Source: Mesostigma viride | Taxonomy: Eukaryota > Streptophyta > Mesostigmatophyceae > Mesostigmatales > Mesostigmataceae | DNA length: 64,000 nt | Assembly (NCBI GenBank): GCA_009746045.1 | Contig: RPFO01000448.1 | Location: 2,465,009-2,529,008 of the forward strand | Direction of reading: 5' to 3' | Shown here: in pieces, positions 54,601 through 62,500 of the stretch | How the letters are laid out: every line of letters begins with the position of its first letter | Position numbering within the stretch: the stretch's first letter is position 1 | Made by a program: the position numbers and the translations under genes | The notes under the pieces: generated by a model | What the model was told of the DNA's origin: nothing | The model's input: only the letters and a program-made list of their open reading frames with translations | The model's database searches: none

Positions 54601-54907
54601 TGTACTAAAATGGGGAAGCATACACCTGACGTAGAAGATATAAGCACAACTTCCTACCCCCAGCCACCTCCCCAGCATACCAAACACATTAAACAGCGAA
54701 CGGGCTACTGCCCACAGAAATAGAATGCAGACAACCGGAATGAACCATCTCAAACACGACCCTGGTATCCCCTGCCAGGTGACCTCACCTGGCCACCCGC
54801 ATGATGCCTCGTGAAGTCGCCTGACGCTGCAACCGCCGGCGCTTGTTGCGGGGCAGCCAGGGGAAGAGCCGCGAGAGGATGGGTGACACGAGCGTCAGCG
54901 CGGCCAT
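48624..54907 (-). CDS. SEC14-like CRAL-TRIO lipid-transfer protein with C-terminal membrane helix
   Basis: SEC14-type domains bind a phosphoinositide or other hydrophobic ligand and move or present it between membranes. Exons (minus): 54922-54789 (first ATG at 54907), 53328-53248, 50047-49785, 49294-48624; phases agree at each junction, giving about 377 residues. The N-terminus is hydrophobic then basic (LFPWLPRNKRRR). The helical CRAL-TRIO lead reads EEENAAVRSLTAAL and ELLRYMRVSSMDVRVAARRV, followed by HKEGLAGEPVLVIKVGEAL. The lipid-binding core reads QMVVVMDCSGVGITNAPLGL, HNYPLRLKRMLLTDASP and QKIVVVGRHEHRRLFDHV. A predicted transmembrane segment near the end (MSIAVLMLVMLAFTA) precedes a basic tail, suggesting membrane anchoring. 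The third intron-exon boundary is duplicated upstream, and one intron holds 3.2 kb of repeats. Whether 54907 is the true start or an upstream exon exists is open. Confidence 0.85.
50083..50268. repeat. (GGGGT)n pentanucleotide array in SEC14-like intron 2
   Basis: About 37 GGGGT units with one 4-bp irregularity near 50208, lying close to the acceptor side of the intron (CCCCA on the transcript strand). Confidence 0.97.
50290..50760 (-). repeat. Copies of the SEC14-like exon 3 acceptor junction
   Basis: The real acceptor region at about 50035-50085 (CCCTCATCCCTGGCATCTCG, then CCCCAGGATGGAGGGCGGCG on the minus strand) has degenerate copies at about 50290-50360, 50480-50530 and 50690-50750. Each contains the exon start (GAGGGCGGCGAG or GGATGGAGGGTGGTGAG) and the preceding CCCTGGCA phrase. 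They lie 5' of the true acceptor in the transcript. Confidence 0.8.
51109..53155. repeat. 57-bp minisatellite, about 36 copies, in SEC14-like intron 2
   Basis: The unit contains CCGTTCACGCTTGTGTGGCG, CGAGCAGCTTGCAGGACGGT and a run of six G. Copies are nearly identical; three carry five instead of six G (near 51270, 51896 and 52237). The two outer copies have extra changes. Because 57 is 19 codons, stop-free frames run through it on both strands; these are not genes. Confidence 0.97.
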
Positions 54908-54980
54908 GGGCTTGACCACCGCCTGGGGACGTCGCCAAACAGTGGAAAAGTGGCGAGATCAGCCAGCAGTGAAGGCGTCG

Positions 54981-55061
54981 TGACGTCATCAGCCAGCAGT
55001 TAAGGCGTCATGACGTCATCAGCATAGTGACAAGCAGCAGAGTAGAGGCACAGTGACGTCA
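54981..55061. promoter_or_regulatory. Three TGACGTCA (CRE/bZIP) palindromes upstream of the SEC14-like gene
   Basis: Perfect TGACGTCA octamers lie at 54981-54988, 55011-55018 and 55054-55061, about 75-155 bp upstream of the first ATG of the minus-strand SEC14-like gene. TGACGTCA is the consensus for bZIP factors of the CREB/TGA type. The first two sit in a 30-bp tandem duplication, so part of the clustering comes from duplication. Confidence 0.55.
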
Positions 55062-55480
55062 TCCAGCAGGAGTAGAAGAGTGGTAACGTCGGCGAGCCGG
55101 CGCAACGGGCGAAAGGATGAGGGAGAAAAACATTCCACACTAGGGCATGGCCACGTAAAACCGTTCACATCCTAAGTTGCGTTCTGATCAAATGAAAGCA
55201 CACACACAGACAAAAAACTAAGGAAAAAGAAAAAACAACGTCAATAAAACTAAGATGTTAAACCCAACGTGAGTGGAGCTGTTTGAATGGACTATCTATG
55301 CTGCTACTACTTGGTGCAGTGGCCACAAGCCACGGAAGTCCAAGTTAAAACATGGGTGCAACTCATGCAGACTGCAACCCATGCAAACCCAACTTTAAGT
55401 CGTGAAAAGCTGCAAACATATACTAGACAACAAGGACAACCTACGTTACGAAGCAGGAAATTGCATGGAAAACAGACCAA
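55062..55480. other. Spacer upstream of the SEC14-like gene
   Basis: No gene seen. It may hold upstream promoter sequence. Confidence 0.35.
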
Positions 55481-55483
55481 CCC

Positions 55484-55544
55484 TAAATCCTAAACCCTAA
55501 ACCCTAAACCCTAAACCCCAAACCCTAAACCCTAAACCCTAAAC
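55484..55544. repeat. Interstitial telomere-type repeat (CCCTAAA)n
   Basis: About eight units of CCCTAAA, one with CCCCAAA and one TCCTAAA at the edge. This is the Arabidopsis-type telomere repeat (TTTAGGG on the other strand), used also by some green algae, and differs from the Chlamydomonas TTTTAGGG type. It is internal, since ordinary sequence and a gene continue on both sides. Confidence 0.93.
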
Positions 55545-56035
55545 GAGGGAGTCCGAACGAATGGAATGCCAAAAAAATGTATATAAACAAAAATAGGCTG
55601 ATACATAAACAAAACTTGGATACACTTAAGTATAATTAGATACAAAGCAGGCAAAGCCAATCCATGCGAGCGCTCGCCCTCGCACTGGCACCTGGGGTCA
55701 CCCTGGCTCTTACCAGAGTCATGCCAGGCAGGGAAGGGGGATGTTCACCTGAGCGAGAACTGCTGCAAATGTCTATGAATGGGCTGCAAAGGCTGGTCAC
55801 GTCAATGAAGGAGCTACGAAGGCCGGTTATTTCAATAAACGAGCTACGAAGGCTGGCTAAAACAATAGCTTTAACGGCCCTCCCTTTCCCTAACAATGAC
55901 CATGAGGCCCACAGTGTCCCTGTGCCATCTATACATGGAGGGGATTCAAACCTGTGGAACTAGGAAGCTGCGATTTGCTCAACAAGGGAACTACAACCTG
56001 ATGAACTTGAGGATTGCAATCTGTGTGAGGAGCTG
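55545..56035. other. Spacer without confirmed gene
   Basis: A short internal tandem repeat of about 27 bp lies at 55795-55865 (GAGCTACGAAGGCTGG-type units). No family signature was seen in either strand. Confidence 0.35.
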
Positions 56036-56149
56036 CTAAGGTAGCTGGTCAATAACTGAGATGTATAGGCACACCATCACAGGACCAAAACCATGGTATG
56101 ACGACACGCTAGAATCGGTGGAAGGCTCCTGAACGCTTAAACCAGATGT

Positions 56150-57059
56150 CGAAATCTTACCAATATAGGCGACAAATGACCAGGAATGTTCCTCTTCAAA
56201 AGGGAAGCGGTAAAGGTGCCTCCACAGAGCAGCTGGAAACTGCGCCACAAATGGGCAGGAAGTACCCGGCTCAGCGCCTCAAGCACTGCCACCTTGGTCG
56301 CCAGCTGTGCCGTCATAGCTCCGCTATCCAAACCTTCTGGCCTTTTTGCTAGAACCTCCGTCACGAAACTACTTGCGATATAGTTACCAATCATTGAAAA
56401 TTCAATGTCATCGAGCCGCTAAAAGTTAAAGCCCTGTACGAGATGACTTCCGTCGCCAAGCGTGCTCCATGTGGCCGTGACGCCTCTCTTCGTCTGCATG
56501 CTAAAATGTTTTTCTTTCGTCTGCACCAGGAAGAGAAGCGATACTTTCGGCTACCGTCGTCGCGCGGCAGGCATTTCTTTCGTTCCACCGCAAAGCGTCT
56601 CACGCAAACAGCAAACACACTAGGAGGCACACGTGGACGGACCGCAAAGCAATTTATGGCAAGGATAGATAACGCTAGGCTGCATATTTAGTTCGTGCAT
56701 GCCCCTACGTTCTGGCCTGCGCTGGGTGTATCATTGACATGTGAACGTTGCAAACGTGACCGCATACATCAACCCTCCCAGTAATGATCACAGAATTTTC
56801 GTGGCTTTGCTAATGTAGCCTCTCGAGTAAATCTCCACATCCGCATCGAGAGCCGAATTTTCCCAATCCAACATGTCCCCAAAATTGACGATTCGTAAAA
56901 TAGCCAGGTGCGGCGAGGGCTCGGGCACACGCGGCTTACAATGCGTGCCTTTTCCGAACAAGCGGTGGAATTCTTGCGACTGTGCACTGTGCAGGGCTGG
57001 CACTGCTAGTCTGCTACAGTAGTGTTCCAGCTGTGCTGTGCTGGCAGCATGCGGATCGC
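56150..57059 (-). CDS. Possible minus-strand gene pieces of unknown function
   Basis: Coding-like frames on the minus strand: one downstream of the TTAA element (57059-56788) contains LFGKGTHCKPRVPEPSPHLA and ends at 56788. A second (56394 to about 56210) contains TKVAVLEALSRVLPAHLW, with a related frame reading LYRFPFEEEHSWSFVAYI up to a GTAAGA donor near 56150. Continuity between them was not established and I do not recognise the protein. Confidence 0.3.
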
Positions 57060-57800
57060 TTAACACGTCGTACGTCAAAACTCAGTCCTAAAAATAGGAC
57101 TGAGTATGCCAACTTTGAGATCATGTAGCGGTAAGGGTAGGGGGGTACCCCATATGTTTGATATGCATCAGAGCACTCAATATCATGCTAATGCTTGGGC
57201 ATATGCCTAAAAAATCATATGTTGACCAAATCATGTAAAATTTTACAAGGGTGTCAACCCATGCTCGCGATTTGGCAATTTTCTGTGGAAGGACGAGTTG
57301 GGAAAATTCAATAAAATCCATATGCATGTTGAAAAAATATAGGCGTGTAAACAATATAGTTCTTGAAACATGGCAAAAAACTGGGCTCAATTTGGCCACA
57401 GCCTCTACCTGAAACTCACCAAAAACCACCAGCCCTAAGAATGGGTTTCGAGGTTGCTAGCAATGTGCAAGCATGTAAGTGCGGTCATACTACACACCAC
57501 CGTGGCAACCAACCATGCCAATCAACTCATTTCCCTTCTAGCATAACAGGAAAACATACTTGCATCATCATATTGCAGTTATATTATACCTTAGTATATG
57601 TGTGAGAGCCTATGCACGCACGTAGGGAATGGGCATTGATACCTACCTACAAAGGGTTTTATTATGAGCCTTAACCACCAATATAATGGGTAGGTTAAGC
57701 ATATTTCAATTGTTTTTAACAAGAATAGAGATGGCTAACACTGTTTTGCCTTGCCATGGCATGGCCAACATACTTGCTGGCACATGATGACAGTGGTTTA

Positions 57801-58217
57801 TCACCAAGATTCTTCACTCACCCGTATAAGCTTGAAAGCACGCTGGATGCAGCCCATGGCCATACAATCACGCAGTATGAACGTAGCAAAAGAATAACTA
57901 ACATCTATGAAGGTATTTAAACCCATACAGCGCCTAAAAAACTGCAAAAGTACACTAGGGTAAGGCAAATGCCTGGTAACATCATAAAAAATGGGGGGTT
58001 TAGAGAGGGGCAGGCAACGGTCAAGAAAGCGCATCAAGATTCGAAACTGACAGCGCCTTGCAAGCTCAAACTCATGTAAGAACATAACAAAACGATGAGG
58101 TGACGATATTTCAGCTTTACCGTGCACGGATGGCGTTATCTTGGCCCAGGCGGTGCCCGCAAAAGTGACACTTGCGGCACACAAACCATGACATGACAGA
58201 GTGGTCGAAATAATCAA
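57801..58217 (-). CDS. Unrecognised ORF inside the TTAA element
   Basis: 138-codon frame containing FELARRCQFRILMRFLDRC and YDVTRHLPYPSVLLQFFRR. It is AT-rich like its surroundings. It could be element cargo or chance. No family recognised. Confidence 0.25.
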   Translation of the reverse strand: MIISTTLSCHGLCAASVTFAGTAWAKITPSVHGKAEISSPHRFVMFLHEFELARRCQFRILMRFLDRCLPLSKPPIFYDVTRHLPYPSVLLQFFRRCMGLNTFIDVSYSFATFILRDCMAMGCIQRAFKLIRVSEESW

Positions 58218-58309
58218 ATCTTTACTGCCACTGACTTAATTCTACACACATGCATGATAATAAGTAGAAAGAAGCATATAAACCCTTCGAACTGCACCGT
58301 AAAGTAAAT

Positions 58310-58531
58310 TTAGTCATCAATTCCGTCAACCTGCCTGGTCGCAGTTTTTTCCAGCAAGAGCAGTGCCGACACCTGGTAAATCGCATCCCCGGGAGCTAAA
58401 AATTGGTTTGTGTCATCTTTAGGACATATAAAATCTATTTCCTGGGTTTTACCAGCTAAATCGTCCGCAAACGTAAACTGCATGCATGGGCGCAAGCCGC
58501 CATGGCTAGGTCGTGCATTTCCGGAACTCAC
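58310..58531 (-). CDS. Unrecognised small ORF inside the TTAA element
   Basis: 73-codon frame starting MSSGNARPSHGGLRPCMQ and ending at TGA/TAA on the minus strand near 58310. The composition is compatible with a real small protein (acidic, FADDLAGKTQEIDF), but I do not recognise it. Confidence 0.25.
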   Translation of the reverse strand: MSSGNARPSHGGLRPCMQFTFADDLAGKTQEIDFICPKDDTNQFLAPGDAIYQVSALLLLEKTATRQVDGIDD

Positions 58532-58912
58532 GTTTCACGTGAAAAAGTACCCTTACCACCTGTACTTTGACCGTACATTTAGCCGCCCAAACAAAATCCA
58601 AAAAAATCGCAAAAATATGTCTAAGAAAGGTCATTTCACGTAGTATTTGAATAAATTTTGAGGGAATTTTTTTGACAAACATTCCGACTTGGGCGAATTT
58701 TCTACGAAACCCAAAAACTCAGTCCTAAGAATAGGACTGAGTTGAACTCAGTCCTAAGAATAGGTGCAGTGACGAACGACGTGTTAAAAACAAGGGCGAC
58801 GTGTGCGCGGTACCTTGAAGTATGTTGTAAGTACGGCTGAATTGGCATGGTGAAGTACAATGGAGGCGGGAGCTGTTGTTGTTGTTGTTGTTGTTGTTGC
58901 CCACGCCGCACA

Positions 58913-59297
58913 TGGGCAGCAGACTGAGCAGAGAGTTGGAAACGGCCGAGGGCCAGGACACTGAACAGCATGCCATCACAAACATACAAGAAACAAAGAT
59001 ACTCAGCGGGGACATGTACGAATGCATCATTGGATACACCCAGACGGAGCTGTACTCGCTGGAGAAACGCCTCTCTGCTGCGAGTAGCGACTATCGACAA
59101 CACAGCCAGGCATTCGTACTGTACAGTAAGCCGAGGTCAGCGATCTCCAGTCCACCCTGGATTGGGCGGATCAAGTCCTGGCGATGTCTCGTACCACGAA
59201 GATTGCCTAAATATTGCCCTGGAATCACCAGAATGCATTCAAGCCGCAAATTTTATCCCAGGACTGGAGGAGTGGCCCACACTGGCCTTTGGCTGAC
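58913..59297 (+). CDS. Possible two-exon gene of unknown function
   Basis: A frame from ATG at 58913 reads MGSRLSRELETAEGQD, ETKILSGDMYECIIGYTQTE and LYSLEKRLSAASSDYRQ. A GTAAGC donor near 59128 and CTCCAG acceptor near 59151 would splice it to a second frame, GDVSYHEDCLNIALES then FIPGLEEWPTLAFG and TGA at 59297. The implied intron is unusually short. The family is unknown; it may instead be a frameshifted relic. The poly-CAA/GTT run at 58875-58900 lies just upstream. Confidence 0.35.
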
Positions 59298-59576
59298 CTT
59301 GGCGTCACTTCGCAGCCACTCGTTCGTGAAGCCGTATCTCCGTTTTAGGTTGCCAGGTTAAGGTTTGAAATGGAAGTTGGAGTTCCTGCCACGATTGTGC
59401 CTAGTTTTACACACACAGGGAAACACAGATGATGCTGAACATCTGGAATAGCTGAACAAAAACGCCGTAACCGCTCGTGGTCCTTGCGATGGCGCCCGAG
59501 TAATCCTCATCCGGAGAAGAACACCCCCGTCCTGCTGCGGCTGTTTGGACGATTGTAACTATGTTTGTAAGAAAAG

Positions 59577-62500
59577 ATGGCTGAGGGCTTCATGCCCTCG
59601 AGATCGATTCTAGACATGGATTCCTACATGTTAATAGAGGAAGAGTCGAAGTTTCTGGAGGACGAGGCGATGATGGAATCGCTGGTCGCGGAACCCCAGA
59701 CAGGACAATTCGACCTAGGGGAAATAAAAGATGGGAATAACAGAGACGGCGCCACTGCCAGCACATCGGAATGCGAGCTTATGGGGAATGTGCTCTCATG
59801 GAGCGGTGTCAACGATTTTTCATGGTGTGTACTTGGCTTCGGCAGGGTCGTCGTTACCTCGTTCTCTATGCCACCGTTAGACCTTTAGTGAATTGCACAG
59901 GTTACATGTTCGAGGCTTTCAGGTACATGAAATCAATTTATTATTTCTTGTTGAACGTGTATACGAAGCCCAGGCCTATGCGGACTTGAAGCAGAATCGA
60001 AACAATACATTTAGCAACCTTAGCGCCAAAATGACAAAACGTCGTTATTATTACCTCTTGGGGCAATGAAGCAATGCAGCACTTGATTTACGTCGCCGTG
60101 GGGTTCTGCCGATGTGGCCAGGATGCGCTGTGCTTGCCCAGTTGATCGTAGCTCACGCAACAAGGCGCTACTTAGAGATACGCTTTCTGCCGTACTGGGA
60201 TGTTCGATTTTTATTATTAGTGAGGAGAAAAGCCGTGTCATGCTACTTTTTACGCGCCGCACGTTCATAGTCTCTTCGCGACGGCGGGAGTCGTTCGGGC
60301 GGGGTTGGGGAGGGGTTGGTGAAGGGAGAGGAAGAGGGGAAGGGGGCCATGCTTGTCAAATACAGATCACCAGCCAGGTTTTGCCAGATATTTCAGTGTG
60401 CGACACAGTAGTTTACAAGGCTAGACGGGATCATGTTAGCAAATGGAGGGATATTGAAATAAACTTTTTTCTTTTTTTGACCCCTTCCGCAACACCCCCC
60501 CCCCCCCCCCTTTTTCTCAAATTTATTACTGGAAGTTTGTGGTGTCTTTGAGACAGTTACGGCGATATGCCATATTTCCCCTCCCTTCATCCCTCTCTGT
60601 GGCATGAGAGCATGGCATGGCTTTATGGGAAAGGACAGGTCAACGGGTTTTTAAGTCATATTTCAGGCAGGTTAGGATGCTTCGCAGCGGTTTGCCACTT
60701 TGTAAACATTATTGTCATGGGCGAAGTCATGGTTCAGGGGAATACCGCGTCATTCTTATGTGTGGGGCTTCCATGGTGATTTGTTGTGAAGTTGCTGTCC
60801 CCTCTTCTTTCCAGCATGGTGGAGCACATAAATGTTGTCTAATGAACAGATGCACGGTATTACTGCGTGGTGGGGGAGGGGGGAGGGGAGGGAGGGAGGG
60901 GGGAGGGAGGGGAGGGAGGGAGGGAGGGGAGGGAGGGGAGGGAGGGAGGGAGGGGAGGGAGGGGAGGGAGGGGAGGGAGGGGAGGGAGGGAGGGAGGGGA
61001 GGGAGGGGAGGGAGGGGAGGGGGGAGGGAGGGAGGGAGGGAGGGGAGGGAGGGGAGGGAGGGGAGGGAGGGGAGGGAGGGGAGGGGGCGAGGGGGCGAGG
61101 GGAAGGTAGGTCCCCTCTCTTTCTTCTCTTTCTTGCCCGCCCTAAATTTTACCCTGCCTTTTTTCCCAAGAATTACTATTACAGGAGCAACGATTTATAT
61201 TTAGACAAAGCTGAATTGGGCGTTGGACTTGCCAGCAGTTTAAACTTGGGTACTTGCCAATTGGATTGCAGTAGACAACTAATGTCCTTTCCCTCGTGTG
61301 TTTCTGGCAAGAGAACGAAAATGCAGTGTCTGCAAGAAAATCTGTCAGCTTGTAATTTATGTCTGACTGCGCACATACATAGCACTGTAGAATGCAGAGC
61401 CTTCTTCCAGGTACACTAACCAGAACAGCCTGAGAAAGAGGCGGAAAATGAGATCCCAGATTTATCTTGTAGATGGCCATAAAATAAACCTCTGTGCTCT
61501 ATTTTTCTCTTTTTTTTGTTCGCTGCCGCAAGAGGGAAATCAGTATCGACAGTCTCTCTGTGCTTTATGCTCCTATGGAGCAGCTGGCTGTAGGAAAGTA
61601 CACGTAGAGTGGCTACGTAGCGGTGCCTGTGCCATTGATGCAGTTACTTGTGAAGTTGTGCTCAGGATGTGGTGGACAGGCCGCCTTGAATCCTTGAAAA
61701 ATAACATACACCACTTGGCAATTATTGTCCACTTCTTACCTGCTTGCTTATAACAACCTAATCGGGGTGGTTGCCTGGGGGTAGCCGTGACAGCTACTGG
61801 ACTCTCTGGATGCGCAATTAGGTTAGCTGTCATTGCCATTCATCTCGAACACAAGCGCAGATGCACCCAGTTAGCGAATACCTAGATGTCCGTCCGTGTG
61901 GCCTGCCCTTCTCCCATCATTCTCCCCCCCCACACCCTTTGCAGGCTGCAAGAGCCCAATCTGGGCCTGCCCCTCTCCAGCGCCGCAGCGCAGGGTGCCC
62001 AGCTGGGCTTACTGGACAGCGAGGGATCCCCTGCCACGATGGTGGTCACCGACCGGCTCCTCTCCGTGATGGACGCGGACTCAGGGGGCGGTGCCCCCGC
62101 CCGGAGTGGGGGCAACAGCCCAAGTTTTGCATCAGCCGGGATCAATGGGCGGAGCCGGGAGGGGGGCAGGGCCGGGGGGGAGGAGTCGAGTGGGCATCTA
62201 GGGAAGCGGCCCCATGGCCATAGTGCCTTGGGCATGATTGCGGAAACGGAGGTCGGGCCGGATGCGAGCGCGGGCAGGAATAGTCGGGGCCCGGCCGCCA
62301 GTAATCATGTCCAGGGTTCGGGCTCATCCCAGCATGCGGGCTCCAAGAGTGCCAAGGGGGCAGCGGGTGGGGGTGACAAGCAGCTGGGGGGCGGCCGGCG
62401 GCGCTCTGTGGGGGCATCAAAAGGGCAGGCGCAAGGGAAGGCGTTTGACGAGGTGATGATGCCGTCGGCGGTTGCGCGGCAGGTGGACAACGCGTTTGAC

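Larger units (their letters stand above)
57060..58787. mobile_element. TTAA-flanked element with 14-bp TIRs (piggyBac-like, no transposase)
   Basis: TTAA at 57060-57063 and 58784-58787 brackets a 1,720-bp segment whose ends are inverted repeats CACGTCGT(A/T)CGTCA (13 of 14 bases match). Just inside each end lies a 26-bp palindrome, ACTCAGTCCTA-n-TAGGACTGAGT, once on the left (57079-57105) and in one and a half copies on the right (58717-58764). TTAA target duplication is the hallmark of piggyBac elements. The interior has no transposase but does have minus-strand frames at 58531-58310 and 58217-57801. Confidence 0.72.

Noticed and set aside
55484-55544. Chromosome end
   Set aside because: Only about 60 bp of telomere-type repeat, with non-repetitive sequence and gene models on both sides.
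58702-59103. Minus-strand poly-Gln and poly-Asn ORFs
   Set aside because: They read through a GTT/CAA microsatellite and lie antisense to a more plausible plus-strand frame.
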